NCBI GenBank assembly: GCA_902636025.1
Contig: CACPQG010000001.1
Span: 195,770 to 259,769 of the forward strand
Source of the DNA: an uncultured Pelagibacteraceae bacterium
GTDB taxonomy: Bacteria; Pseudomonadota; Alphaproteobacteria; Pelagibacterales; Pelagibacteraceae
Length of the DNA: 64,000 nucleotides
Reading direction: 5' to 3'
Shown here: in pieces, positions 27,339 through 36,717 of the stretch
How positions within the stretch are numbered: position 1 is the first letter of the stretch
Layout of the letters: every line of letters starts with the position of its first letter
Notes under the pieces: model-generated
What the model was told of the DNA's origin: nothing
Database searches by the model: none
The model's input: only the letters and a program-made list of their open reading frames with translations
Made by a program: the position numbers and the translations under genes

Positions 27339-28262
27339 TCAAATATTAAATTTAATGTTTTCTTTAACAATTAATGATAGCGCAGCTTTTACTGGAAAAT
27401 AGAAATCTGAATTTCTGTTGTTGATTAAATAAGGCAAAATATAAAGCTCTAATCCGATATCATCAAAACCTAAATTAAAATTAACAATCTCATTCTTTTG
27501 ATAAAAAACTTTTTTTTTTGTTCCATCTTTAAAAACTATTTCTACAATTTGATCTCCTTTATATTTTCTTTTATTCTCAATTACTTTATCAATTTTATAA
27601 ATCCCAAGTCCACCATAAGCAGACTTTACTTTAATTGGCTCCAAGTTTTGTCCAAAATTTAGTTTTTTTTTATCCAAATCACTCTGTAAGTAAGCCATTA
27701 AATCAGAGCTAATTTTCTCATTTGGATTAATTTTTTTTGCTATTTCTCTTAATGTCTCTGCCCAAAAATCACTCTTACAATACTTATCATCTATAAGCCC
27801 CCACATATCATAATAAGTTCCAATTTGATTTGCAAAAACACCTGCTATTTTTTTGTCAGCAATTAAAAAATTTATTGCTTTTTCAAAGTTCTCTATTTCA
27901 ATTTTTTCAATATTTCTATCATCAAAATCTAATGCCACAAATAAATCACAATCTCTTAATGGTTTATTTTCTTTGATTGTATCAATTATTAGATTTCTCG
28001 CATTTTCTAATCTTTTTCCTCTATAAGGATATTCGCTTAAATCTTCTCTTATCAGCAAGTAATCATTATCTTTCACGAATTTTTTGAGTAGATCTTTTGT
28101 TCCATCCTTAGAACCATTTTCTACAATTATTTTGTAGGAAGTATTAAAACATGATGAAAATGTATCGATATTGCGCATAACTTTAGGAAGATATTTTTCA
28201 CAATCTCTTGCGCATCCTCCAAAAACTACATTCAAGTTTTTAAAATTTTTATCATACTTCAT
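27339..28262 (-). CDS. GT-A-fold glycosyltransferase-like protein (mannosyltransferase CAP59-like)
   Basis: 307 residues. NVVFGGCARDCEKYLPKVMR opens a GT-A-like nucleotide-sugar domain; VENGSKDGTKDLLKKFVKDN resembles the GT2 sugar-nucleotide-binding segment, and CDLFVALDFDDRN supplies a candidate DxD metal motif. The VFANQIGTYYDMWGL segment is reminiscent of cryptococcal-type mannosyltransferases (family 69), a group that also occurs in bacterial glycan clusters. The start overlaps the end of the OGT-like gene by 11 bases, so the two are very likely translated together. Substrate unknown. Confidence 0.68.
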   Translation of the reverse strand: MKYDKNFKNLNVVFGGCARDCEKYLPKVMRNIDTFSSCFNTSYKIIVENGSKDGTKDLLKKFVKDNDYLLIREDLSEYPYRGKRLENARNLIIDTIKENKPLRDCDLFVALDFDDRNIEKIEIENFEKAINFLIADKKIAGVFANQIGTYYDMWGLIDDKYCKSDFWAETLREIAKKINPNEKISSDLMAYLQSDLDKKKLNFGQNLEPIKVKSAYGGLGIYKIDKVIENKRKYKGDQIVEIVFKDGTKKKVFYQKNEIVNFNLGFDDIGLELYILPYLINNRNSDFYFPVKAALSLIVKENIKFNI

Positions 28263-29892
28263 TTGGTTGTTTAATTATCTTGTTTAATTTTTTTGTAAAA
28301 TTATTTACAAAATCACTTGTATCAAATAATGGGGATTTAAGTACTTTTAATCTTAAACTTTTTCTCAAAGAAATTAATTTATCAATATTTTCATCTTTCA
28401 TAAATTGTAGAGCAATTGAAATATAATGTTGTTTGTTCTCTGCTATAAAATTATTTAAATTTGCATTCTTATTTATACTATAGCCGCATCTAGAAACAAA
28501 TCTTTCACCTTTTAAAGTTATAACAGGAACCCCCATCCATAAAGACTCGAAAGTTGTGGTAACGCCGTTGTAAGGAAATGTATCTAAACATAAATCAATG
28601 TTTAAATATTGTTTTAAATGATTTTTCTTTTCTACTTCATAATTTAAAATTTTTACTCTTTCTTCTTCAACTTTATGTTTAAATTTTTTAAATATATATT
28701 TTTTAAAGTCTTTATCCATACTAATTGAGCTTTTTAAAATAATATTAGAATTTGTAAATTTATTCAAAATTTCACCCCAAACATCAATTGTTTCATCAGA
28801 TATTTTTAAAAAATTGTTAAAGCATCCAAAATTAAAAATTTTATTTTTGATAAACGGCAAATCATTTATATCTAAATCCTCTAATTTTGAAAATGAATTC
28901 CAAATCCTCGGCATCTTGATTAAGTTTTTATTATTCCTGTTATCTTTTGAAATATTTTCGTCTGTTATCATGTAATCAATTTCTTTTATATGTGTTTCAT
29001 TACAATAACCTAGCCAAGAGATTTGGATAGGTGCTGGTTTATTCTTGAAAACCTGAATTCGATTTCCATCAGAATATCCCGCTAAATCAATAAGAAAACC
29101 TACTTTTTTTGAATAGATAAAGTCACTTAATTTCTTATCGTCAAATTCCGAAACATCATACCACTCTTGAAAAGAATCCTTGAGTTCGGTTTTTAGTTCG
29201 CTCTCAAAATTTTTTCTGTATAAATTAAATCCTATTGTTACAAATTTATTTTTTTTTAATTCCTTAATGAAATCTTTTAAAAAATAGCCTACTGAATGAT
29301 CTCTAAAATCATAGGATAAAAATGCAATTCTTTTTTTGTCATGCTCTTTATCAACTAAATAATAAGAAGTTTTATTTTTTGATAAAATTTTTTCGTATAA
29401 TTTACAATAATTCTTATATTCGTCATCTGAGTAATTATTCGAGTAATTTAGTAAAGTAATTAAAGCTGATAAATCTTTTATTTCAAACTTTCCGCTCTGG
29501 ATTAATTTTTTATGGAAAAAAAGTGTTTCATCGATAAAACCTGCTGTAAGAGTTATGTCTGCTAAAATTGAAATTATCTTTGTATTATCAGGATTTTTTA
29601 AATGATAATTCTTTAGCAGTCTAATTGTTTCTTGAAAATCTTTGTCTGTGTAAGATAATTTAGATAAATTTATAAGACTATGTATGTAATTTTGATCAAG
29701 TTTAAGAGACGAGTAAAAATGTTTTCTTGCATCTGTATAATTTTTGTTATTTGCACTAACTATGCCTAAAATGTTTTGAAAGTAAGGATCTTCTTTTTCT
29801 TTTTCATCTAACAAATCTAATTCGAACTTTATGCTTTCAAATTGCTGGTTTTTTATTAGGTCTTCGATTTTTTTTTTAAAATTAGAGTCCAA
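28252..29892 (-). CDS. TPR-containing O-GlcNAc-transferase/SPINDLY-like protein glycosyltransferase
   Basis: 546 residues. The first ~140 form TPR helices (PYFQNILGIVSANNKNYTDA, IHSLINLSKLSYTDKDFQET). The rest matches the GT41 catalytic region: FLSYDFRDHSVGYFLKDF with the family histidine, LIDLAGYSDGNRIQVFKNKP, APIQISWLGYCNETH, FNFGCFNNFLKISDETIDVW and LDTFPYNGVTTTFESLWMGV followed by PVITLKGERFVSRCG. GT41 enzymes modify Ser/Thr hydroxyls of proteins with GlcNAc, fucose or other sugars. The bacterial enzymes often glycosylate surface appendage proteins. The two downstream glycosyltransferases suggest a short glycan is then extended. Confidence 0.88.
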   Translation of the reverse strand: MDSNFKKKIEDLIKNQQFESIKFELDLLDEKEKEDPYFQNILGIVSANNKNYTDARKHFYSSLKLDQNYIHSLINLSKLSYTDKDFQETIRLLKNYHLKNPDNTKIISILADITLTAGFIDETLFFHKKLIQSGKFEIKDLSALITLLNYSNNYSDDEYKNYCKLYEKILSKNKTSYYLVDKEHDKKRIAFLSYDFRDHSVGYFLKDFIKELKKNKFVTIGFNLYRKNFESELKTELKDSFQEWYDVSEFDDKKLSDFIYSKKVGFLIDLAGYSDGNRIQVFKNKPAPIQISWLGYCNETHIKEIDYMITDENISKDNRNNKNLIKMPRIWNSFSKLEDLDINDLPFIKNKIFNFGCFNNFLKISDETIDVWGEILNKFTNSNIILKSSISMDKDFKKYIFKKFKHKVEEERVKILNYEVEKKNHLKQYLNIDLCLDTFPYNGVTTTFESLWMGVPVITLKGERFVSRCGYSINKNANLNNFIAENKQHYISIALQFMKDENIDKLISLRKSLRLKVLKSPLFDTSDFVNNFTKKLNKIIKQPNEV

Positions 29893-29911
29893 TTTTAAAG
29901 TATAAATATTA

Positions 29912-31183
29912 TTAAGATGGTTTATTCATTGAATTAAAAAATTCAGAATTATTTTTAGTATTTTTCAATTTAGAGTTAATAAACTCAATAGCATCCATTG
30001 AACCCATTGGAGCAATAATTCTTCTTAACACATTCATTTTCTGAAGATCATTCTTTTCAAAAATTAATTCTTCTCTTCTAGTTCCTGATTTTGTAATATC
30101 TATTGCTGGAAAAATTCTTTTTTCAGATATCTTTCTATCTAAAATTGTTTCACTGTTTCCAGTACCTTTAAACTCCTCAAAAATGACCTCATCCATTCTA
30201 CTTCCTGTATCAATCAAGGCTGTGGCAATAATTGTTAAAGATCCACCCTCCTCAATGTTACGAGCAGCTCCAAAAAACCTTTTTGGCCTTTGTAATGCGT
30301 TTGCATCAACACCTCCTGTAAGTACTTTTCCTGAACTTGGGACCACCGCATTATAAGCCCTTCCAAGTCGAGTAATTGAGTCTAGAAGAATTACAACATC
30401 TTTTTTATGTTCTGTTAATCTTTTTGCTTTTTCAATTACCATTTCAGCAACAGCTACGTGTCTTTGTGCGGGCTCGTCAAAAGTTGAGCTGATAACCTCA
30501 CCTTTTACAGTCCTTTGCATATCTGTTACTTCCTCTGGCCTCTCATCAATTAATAAAACCATAAGATAACATTCAGGATGATTTGCTGTTATAGAATTTG
30601 CAATACTTTGAAGTATCATTGTTTTGCCGGCTTTAGGTGGAGATATGATTAGAGATCTTTGTCCTTTGCCTATCGGACTGACCAAGTCTATTAGTCTTGG
30701 TGTCATGTCTGGTTTTTTTTCAACTTTATTACTTTCTATCTCCATTACCAATTGTTTGTTGGGATAAAGAGGGGTTAAGTTATCAAAGGCAATTTTATGC
30801 CTAGATTTTTCTGCATCCTCAAAATTTATTTTCGAAACTTGAAGCAGTGCAAAATATCTTTCTCCATCCCTAGGAGCTCTAACAGGTCCCTCTACTGTAT
30901 CTCCAGTCCTTAATCCAAACCGTCTAATTTGGCTTGGGCTAATATAAATATCATCGGGTCCTGGCAAATAATTTGACTCCATGGCTCTAAGGAAACCAAA
31001 TCCATCTTGCAACATTTGTAAAACTCCTCCGCCAGTTATTTCTTCACCTTTTTCGGCTAATTTTTTTAAAATAGAAAAAAGAATCTCTTGTTTTCTTAAT
31101 GTACTTGCGTTTTCAATTCCTAATTCTTCAGCTTGAGTAATTAAGTTCTCTGATGATTTTGTTTTTAGTTCTTGAATGTTCAT
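29912..31183 (-). CDS. rho: Transcription termination factor Rho
   Basis: Hexameric RNA helicase that ends transcription. The 423 residues contain the RNA-binding [20 protein letters not shown] and [21 protein letters not shown]-loop [33 protein letters not shown] and the R-loop segment [11 protein letters not shown]. No long N-terminal insertion. Given the near absence of hairpin terminators in this window, Rho may carry much of termination here. Conserved position in rho-hemJ-hemH-hemE beside the origin. Confidence 0.98.
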   Translation of the reverse strand: MNIQELKTKSSENLITQAEELGIENASTLRKQEILFSILKKLAEKGEEITGGGVLQMLQDGFGFLRAMESNYLPGPDDIYISPSQIRRFGLRTGDTVEGPVRAPRDGERYFALLQVSKINFEDAEKSRHKIAFDNLTPLYPNKQLVMEIESNKVEKKPDMTPRLIDLVSPIGKGQRSLIISPPKAGKTMILQSIANSITANHPECYLMVLLIDERPEEVTDMQRTVKGEVISSTFDEPAQRHVAVAEMVIEKAKRLTEHKKDVVILLDSITRLGRAYNAVVPSSGKVLTGGVDANALQRPKRFFGAARNIEEGGSLTIIATALIDTGSRMDEVIFEEFKGTGNSETILDRKISEKRIFPAIDITKSGTRREELIFEKNDLQKMNVLRRIIAPMGSMDAIEFINSKLKNTKNNSEFFNSMNKPS

Positions 31184-31242
31184 AATTTTGGGAAGTTTGT
31201 TAGATAACTATAATATATATATATTTTAATTATTTTCAATAC

Positions 31243-31677
31243 CTACAATGGCTTTAAAACAACAACAAAAACGATTAATATGAGTAATAATGTTGGGATT
31301 TCGTTGAAAATTCTAAAAAACCTGGATGAATATTTGTTCTCGTTTTTTTTAAAATTATTTAAACATTTGCCCAAGAAAAAATGGTAAACAGTTAATATAA
31401 TCACCATAAAAAGCTTTAGCTGCAACCAATAACTAGATAATTGATCAAATCCAATATTACCAATTAAAAGTAAACCCAGAATCCACGATAGAATCATGGC
31501 TGGCATCATAATGTAGTTATAGAGTTTAAACTCCATAATTTTAAAAACCTCACTTACATTATTTTCTTTTATATTCTCAGAATGATAGACAAAGATGCGT
31601 GGAAGATATAGAAGTCCAGCCATCCAAGATATAACAGCAATTAGATGTAATGCTTTTAAGGTTAGATAAAAATTCAT
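31243..31677 (-). CDS. hemJ: Protoporphyrinogen IX oxidase HemJ
   Basis: 144 residues, a four-helix membrane protein. KALHLIAVISWMAGLLYLPR carries the conserved histidine of the HemJ/UPF0093 family; FKIMEFKLYNYIMMPAMILS and LQLKLFMVIILTVYHFFLGK carry further helices with the conserved lysine/histidine. It oxidises protoporphyrinogen IX in bacteria lacking HemG and HemY. It overlaps hemH by one base (TAATG) and completes the late haem block with hemH and hemE. Confidence 0.93.
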   Translation of the reverse strand: MNFYLTLKALHLIAVISWMAGLLYLPRIFVYHSENIKENNVSEVFKIMEFKLYNYIMMPAMILSWILGLLLIGNIGFDQLSSYWLQLKLFMVIILTVYHFFLGKCLNNFKKNENKYSSRFFRIFNEIPTLLLILIVFVVVLKPL

Positions 31678-32672
31678 TACCTTATTATATATCTTTCAAC
31701 CAATGTTTTTATGAGTTTTAAATGATCTTCACTATCATTTAAGCATGGCACAACATCAAAGTTGTCTCCCCCGGAATTTAAAAAACTCTCTTTTGCTTGA
31801 ATAGCAATTTCTTCAAGAGTTTCTACACAATCTGAAGAAAATCCAGGACATACCACCAATATATTTTTTTTTCCTAACCCAGGAAGTTTTTCTAAGGTTT
31901 TATCAGTGTAGGGTCGTAGCCATTCTTGTGGTCCAAATCTAGATTGGAATGTAGTCTCCATTGGAATTTTAGTAAATTTTTCTTTGATTAATCTTGTGGT
32001 CTTGTGGCAATAGCAGTGGTAAGGATCTCCCTTTTCAAAATACTTCTTGGGAATTCCATGATATGACGCGATAATTAAATCTGGATGCCAATTTATTTCT
32101 GAAACTTTTTTATCAATACTGTTTACCAAGGCCTCAATATATAATGGTTCTGACTCGTAATGCGGAATAATTTGTAAACTTGGTTGCCATCTCATTTTCA
32201 TAAGAGTCCTATAAACCTCATCGCAGACTGTTGCTGTAGTTGCTGCTGCATATTGTGGATAAAGCGGAAACACTATTAAATTTTCACACCCATTTTTTTT
32301 CATCCTTTCCATTACATTTTTTATGCCCGGATTCCCATATCTCATAGCAAAATCTATTATTATATTTTCATCAAGAATTTTGTTTCTTAACTTTGAAGTC
32401 TGTTTTTCAGTATAGTATCTTAAAGGAGACTTGTTTTCACTTTTCATCCATATCTCTTTATAAGCTTTTGCCGTTTTAGATGGTCTAAAATTTAAAATAA
32501 ACAAATTCAGTATAAACTGCCAGATTATAGGATTAACTTCTATTACTCTTCTGTCTGATAAAAACTCCTTAAGATATTTTCTTATATCTAACCAATTTGT
32601 AGAGTCTGGGGTTCCCAGATTCACAAGCAATACTCCTGTCTTACCAAAGCTAATTTTTGGATGATCTTTCAT
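31677..32672 (-). CDS. hemH: Ferrochelatase
   Basis: Inserts iron into protoporphyrin IX. The 331 residues begin KTGVLLVNLGTPDSTNWLDI, typical of the family, with FLSDRRVIEVNP, NGCENLIVFPLYPQYAAATT, IIASYHGIPKKYFEKGDPYH holding the catalytic histidine (SYHG), and VVCPGFSSDCVETLEEIAIQ holding the conserved glutamate. The start overlaps the hemE end by 23 bases. Confidence 0.97.
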   Translation of the reverse strand: MKDHPKISFGKTGVLLVNLGTPDSTNWLDIRKYLKEFLSDRRVIEVNPIIWQFILNLFILNFRPSKTAKAYKEIWMKSENKSPLRYYTEKQTSKLRNKILDENIIIDFAMRYGNPGIKNVMERMKKNGCENLIVFPLYPQYAAATTATVCDEVYRTLMKMRWQPSLQIIPHYESEPLYIEALVNSIDKKVSEINWHPDLIIASYHGIPKKYFEKGDPYHCYCHKTTRLIKEKFTKIPMETTFQSRFGPQEWLRPYTDKTLEKLPGLGKKNILVVCPGFSSDCVETLEEIAIQAKESFLNSGGDNFDVVPCLNDSEDHLKLIKTLVERYIIR

Positions 32673-33669
32673 TAAATTTTCTTACTAGTTTTAACAAATA
32701 TTGTATCATACTTGGGCTGGTCTGAGGGAGCACTCCATGTCCCAGATTAAATATATAGGGGTGATTTTTAAATATGCTAAGATAATAATTTGTAAATTTT
32801 TCTACTTTTTTTTTATTTGATAGCAAAATCCTAGGATCCATTCCTCCTTGAACAGGTATATTTATATTGTTAACAATTGATTCTGGATTTACATTATAAT
32901 CAATATTTATAACATTGGGTTTTATAAAATTAACATAATCTTTATAATTTTTAATATTTCTTGGAAAACAAATACAAGGTGTTTTAAAAGTTTGCGTGGT
33001 TTTTACAATTTTTTTGGTAGGATTATAAATAAATTCCTCTAGATTTTTTTCCTTAACCAAGCCTGCCCAGCTATCAAAAATTTGTATTATGTCTGCCCCA
33101 TTTTTTATTTGATAATGTATGTGAGCCTCCAAATATTTATTAATATACTGAAGTAAATCAATTATTAATGGTTTGTCAGATAGAATTTTTTTTAATCTTC
33201 TTTTCGGAGATGTTCTATTAAGCATATAAACCAATACCGTCCAGGGGCCCCCGATAAAACCGATTAAATCTTTATTTTTTATTAAATTACTTTTTTTTAC
33301 TTGATATATTGATCTATAAACAGGATTTAATTTTTTTTTGAAGTCCTCTAATCTGCAATTTTTTATGTTTTCTAAATTTATAGATCCTAATTGTGGTCCG
33401 AAATTTTTTACAAACTCTATTGATTGTCCTAAACCATATGGAACCATTAGAATATCTGAAAATATTATTGCTGCATCAAAATTATATCTTACAATTGGTT
33501 GTAGAGTGATTTCTTTAACTTTTTGTGGATTCAAACAAAGTTTAATGAAATTTAAGTTTTTTTTTCTTATTTTTCTAAATTCAGGTAAATATCTACCTGC
33601 TTGTCTCATTAACCATATAGGCTTTAATGTGACATTTTTTTTATAAATTACTTTTTTAATAGGAGTCAT
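32650..33669 (-). CDS. hemE: Uroporphyrinogen decarboxylase
   Basis: Converts uroporphyrinogen III to coproporphyrinogen III. The 339 residues include PIWLMRQAGRYLPEFRKIR (N-terminal signature, about 17-35), AAIIFSDILMVPYGLGQSIE, GFIGGPWTVLVYML, IQIFDSWAGL and FNLGHGVLPQTSPSM near the C terminus. hemE flanks the replication origin in Caulobacter and Rickettsia, and here borders the long intergenic region with ppsR on the other side. Confidence 0.97.
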   Translation of the reverse strand: MTPIKKVIYKKNVTLKPIWLMRQAGRYLPEFRKIRKKNLNFIKLCLNPQKVKEITLQPIVRYNFDAAIIFSDILMVPYGLGQSIEFVKNFGPQLGSINLENIKNCRLEDFKKKLNPVYRSIYQVKKSNLIKNKDLIGFIGGPWTVLVYMLNRTSPKRRLKKILSDKPLIIDLLQYINKYLEAHIHYQIKNGADIIQIFDSWAGLVKEKNLEEFIYNPTKKIVKTTQTFKTPCICFPRNIKNYKDYVNFIKPNVINIDYNVNPESIVNNINIPVQGGMDPRILLSNKKKVEKFTNYYLSIFKNHPYIFNLGHGVLPQTSPSMIQYLLKLVRKFNERSSKN

Positions 33670-33952
33670 ATAAATTATATAATTAAGTTTATATTAATAG
33701 TATTAAAGCTTGTTAATATTGGTGATAAATTTTTATCAACAATTTATAAATACATTTTCCACAATCTAAAATATATATTTTTATTTTTTATTAAGTAAAA
33801 ACTATTATTATTAAAACAACTATATATTGTTAACATTAATTATACATGTGGCTAAAAATGTTGATTAAATGGGTTTTTTTCAATTAAAAGACTTAAATAT
33901 TCAATTTCATATAAAATAAGTTTATTATTAACTATTAATAAACAAATTATAC
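33670..33952. other. oriC: Putative chromosomal replication origin (oriC)
   Basis: The 283-bp hemE-ppsR spacer is the longest gap in the window and contains no reading frame of note. In Caulobacter and Rickettsia the origin lies between hemE and the ppsR homologue (DUF299/RP001). DnaA-box-like 9-mers relative to TTATCCACA: TTATCAACA (33733-33741, one mismatch), TTTTCCACA (33755-33763, one mismatch), TTAGCCACA on the minus strand (33847-33855, one mismatch) and TAATCAACA on the minus strand (33859-33867, two mismatches). Extremely AT-rich stretches between them could serve as the unwinding element. Genes on both sides run away from it, and a perfect parS is 10.6 kb away. Confidence 0.8.
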
Positions 33953-34777
33953 ATGAGTAATATTTATCAAATATACTTAATTTCAGACTCGACGGGTGAA
34001 ACACTAGATAGAATATTTTTAGCTTTAAAGGCTCAATTTAAAAATTTCAACTATAAAACAAATCATTTTTCTTTTACTAGGACTGAGAACCAAATAATTA
34101 AAATTTTAGAAAATTGTAAAAAACAAAAAAACATCATAATTTTATATACAATTGTTGATGATGATTTAAGTAAATTTTTGATTAAGAATACTAAGAAACT
34201 TAATATCCCTTGTTTTGGTGTTTTAGGAGATTTGATTAATAGTTTTTCAAGACTTTTAAATCAAAACGCTTTAAATGTTCCAAGCAGACAGCATATATTA
34301 GATGATGAGTATTATAAAAAAATAGATGCAATTCAATTTACAATGAATCACGATGATGGGAATGCAATCGATGATATCGAAAAATCAGATATAATATTAA
34401 TCGGAGTCAGCAGAACAAGCAAAACACCAACCTCAATTTACTTAGCAAACAAAGGTTATAAAGTATCTAATATTCCAATAGTAAACAAAAACTCCATACC
34501 TGAAAACATTCAAAAAAATAAGCAAAAAAAATGTATAATAGGTTTAATAGCTGAACCAGAAAGACTGGCAGAGATAAGAAAAAATAGAATGACAAGTTTA
34601 AAAGAAACTGGAAACCAAAAGTATACCAATTTACAGAAAATACAGAATGAAGTTCAAAATTCAAAAAATACATTTCTCAAATTTAAATGGCCGATGATCG
34701 ATGTAAGTAGAAAATCGGTCGAAGAGACAGCTGCTTCTGTAATAAAGATTTACGAAATAAGTAGAAAAAATGCCTGA
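33953..34777 (+). CDS. ppsR: Pyruvate, phosphate dikinase regulatory protein (DUF299 kinase/phosphorylase)
   Basis: 274 residues. IYLISDSTGETLDRIFLALK is the family N terminus, and the P-loop-like ILIGVSRTSKTPTSIYLANK near residues 146-165 binds nucleotide. Members switch PPDK or PEP synthetase on and off by reversible threonine phosphorylation using ADP. It is the first gene to the right of the putative origin, as in Rickettsia. Its end overlaps maf by eight bases. Confidence 0.95.
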   Translation: MSNIYQIYLISDSTGETLDRIFLALKAQFKNFNYKTNHFSFTRTENQIIKILENCKKQKNIIILYTIVDDDLSKFLIKNTKKLNIPCFGVLGDLINSFSRLLNQNALNVPSRQHILDDEYYKKIDAIQFTMNHDDGNAIDDIEKSDIILIGVSRTSKTPTSIYLANKGYKVSNIPIVNKNSIPENIQKNKQKKCIIGLIAEPERLAEIRKNRMTSLKETGNQKYTNLQKIQNEVQNSKNTFLKFKWPMIDVSRKSVEETAASVIKIYEISRKNA

Positions 34778-35348
34778 TATAATTTTAGCTTCAAAAAGCA
34801 AAGTAAGGAAATCGATATTGGAAAAAAATAACATTAGCTGTTTTGTAGAGCCATCAAATATTGATGAAGAACCCGTTAAAGAGAGTCTTATAAAAGAGGG
34901 CGCTACACCAGAAATTATATCTAAGAACTTAGCAGAACTAAAAGCAAATAAAGTAAGCCAGAAAATGGAACAAGATTTAGTCTTAGGAGCTGATAGTGTA
35001 ATTGATTTAGAGGGAGAATTAATATCTAAACCGGAAAATAGAAATGAAGCTTTGGACATATTAAAAAAATTAAATGGAAAGAAACATCATTTAATTAGCT
35101 CTGTCTGCATATCAAAAAATGGTTCAATGTTATGGAACCACACAGACAAGGCAAAACTAACAATGAAAAAAATGTCTGTTAGTGATCTTGAAAAGTATTT
35201 ATCGAAGATACCTGATGAAGCATTATATGCTTACAACGTCTATCAAATAGAAGGAGAGGGTAGAAGCTTATTCACAGATATACAAGGAGATGAAGACACC
35301 ATAATGGGTTTACCAGTTAAAAAAATAAAAGATTATTTAAATAAATGA
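34770..35348 (+). CDS. maf: Maf/YceF-type nucleotide pyrophosphatase
   Basis: 192 residues with the Maf start IILASKSKVRKSILEKN, followed by DEEPVKESLIKEG, VLGADSVIDLEGELISKPEN and the C-terminal EGEGRSLFTDIQGDEDTIMG. Maf proteins hydrolyse canonical or modified pyrimidine NTPs. Whether this is the dTTP/UTP or m7GTP (YceF) type is not decided here; the VLGADS plus DIQGDEDTIMG motifs fit either. Overlaps ppsR upstream and aroE downstream (ATGA-type). Confidence 0.93.
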   Translation: MPDIILASKSKVRKSILEKNNISCFVEPSNIDEEPVKESLIKEGATPEIISKNLAELKANKVSQKMEQDLVLGADSVIDLEGELISKPENRNEALDILKKLNGKKHHLISSVCISKNGSMLWNHTDKAKLTMKKMSVSDLEKYLSKIPDEALYAYNVYQIEGEGRSLFTDIQGDEDTIMGLPVKKIKDYLNK

Positions 35349-36142
35349 AGAAATATTTAGTAATAGGAAACCCAATAGAACACTCTTTATCACCAATTCT
35401 CCACAATTATTGGATTAAAAAAAACAAAATAGATGCAGTTTATGAAAAGAAGCTGATTTTAGAAAATGAATTAGAAAAAATTATATTTAAAATAAGATCA
35501 GGCGAATTAAATGGTATAAACGTTACTGTTCCATTTAAGAATAAAGTGGTACGTTTTATGGACGACCTTACAAAAGAGGCAAAAGAAAGTATGTCTGTAA
35601 ATACAATTTACTTAAAAGATAAAAAGATTGTTGGCCATAACACGGATATAGCAGGTTTTGAACTTGGTATTAGATCTTATGGGTATGACATAAAAAAAAA
35701 AAATATCTTCATATTTGGCGCTGGAGGTGTTGTTCCTTCAATAATAATCGCATTAAAGAGAATGCAAGCTTCAAAAATTTTTTTATATAACAGAACTCAC
35801 TATAAATCAGAAATGATTAAAAAGAATTTTAATGATATTGAAATTATAGACAAAGATAAAATCTCAGATGAAATAGATGTAATTATAAACGCTTCCAGTC
35901 TGGGCATTAATAAAGATGATAAAATAGATTTAAACTATGTAAAAATAGGAACTAATAAATTTTATTATGATGTGATATATAACCCGCCAGTGACAAATTT
36001 TTTAAGAGAGGCTAAAAAATTAGGGAACAAAACCGAGAATGGAAAAAAAATGTTCATATATCAAGCCCATCAAGCGTTTGCGTTATGGCATAATGTTTTA
36101 CCAAAAATAGATGACCAAGTTGAAAAACTGCTTAATAAATAA
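35345..36142 (+). CDS. aroE: Shikimate dehydrogenase
   Basis: NADP-dependent reduction of 3-dehydroshikimate in aromatic amino-acid synthesis. The 265 residues include VIGNPIEHSLSPILHNYWI, GINVTVPFKNKVVRFMDDLT with the catalytic lysine, HNTDIAGFELG with the partner aspartate, the nucleotide-binding FGAGGVVPSIIIAL (the usual GAGGA ends in VV here), and YQAHQAFALWHNVLP. Overlaps both neighbours by a few bases in maf-aroE-coaE-dnaQ. Confidence 0.96.
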   Translation: MKKYLVIGNPIEHSLSPILHNYWIKKNKIDAVYEKKLILENELEKIIFKIRSGELNGINVTVPFKNKVVRFMDDLTKEAKESMSVNTIYLKDKKIVGHNTDIAGFELGIRSYGYDIKKKNIFIFGAGGVVPSIIIALKRMQASKIFLYNRTHYKSEMIKKNFNDIEIIDKDKISDEIDVIINASSLGINKDDKIDLNYVKIGTNKFYYDVIYNPPVTNFLREAKKLGNKTENGKKMFIYQAHQAFALWHNVLPKIDDQVEKLLNK

Positions 36143-36717
36143 TGATTAGAATAGCTGTAGTTGGAGAAATTGGTTCTGGGAAAACTTATGTAGCAAACTT
36201 ATTTGGTTTACCAGTTTTCAATGCAGACAAAGAAGTGGCAAAAATTTATAAGAATAATAAAATTGTTTTTAACAAATTGAAATTGAAGCTTCCAGAGTTT
36301 ATTTCCTCATTTCCTGTAAAGAAAGAGAGTATTAGCAGTGCAATAGAAAATAACCCGAAAAACCTTAAAGTAATAACAAAAATAATTCACCCTGTTGTTA
36401 AAAAGAATTTAAGAAAATTTTTGAGAAAAAATAAATCAAAAAAAGCTATAGTTTTAGATATACCTCTATATTTTGAAAATAAGTTAGATAAGAAAAAAGA
36501 TGTAGTAATTTTTATAAGTTCAAAAAAAAATCAGATTAATTCAGCAATAAAAAGAAGAGGTAAATCAAATTTGAAACTTCTCAAAAGACTTGGTCGGCTT
36601 CAAAAATCTCTAATTATAAAAAAAAAAAGATCAAATTATGTAATTAAAAATGATTTTAAAAGTGCTAAACTTAAAAAGAGGGTTAAAATACTTAAAAATC
36701 AAATACTGAATATATGA
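36142..36717 (+). CDS. coaE: Dephospho-CoA kinase
   Basis: Last step of coenzyme A synthesis. The 191 residues start IRIAVVGEIGSGKTYVANLF with the P-loop GEIGSGKT (8-15), followed by FNADKEVAKIYKNN, IIHPVVKKNLRKFLRK and VLDIPLYFENKLDKKKD. It is lysine-rich even for this genome. Overlaps aroE by one base (TAATG) and dnaQ by four (ATGA). Confidence 0.94.
   Translation: MIRIAVVGEIGSGKTYVANLFGLPVFNADKEVAKIYKNNKIVFNKLKLKLPEFISSFPVKKESISSAIENNPKNLKVITKIIHPVVKKNLRKFLRKNKSKKAIVLDIPLYFENKLDKKKDVVIFISSKKNQINSAIKRRGKSNLKLLKRLGRLQKSLIIKKKRSNYVIKNDFKSAKLKKRVKILKNQILNI

Noticed and set aside
33825-33870. CtrA-like TTAA-N7-TTAA sites in the origin region
   Set aside because: Only imperfect forms occur, and such motifs are expected by chance at this AT content.
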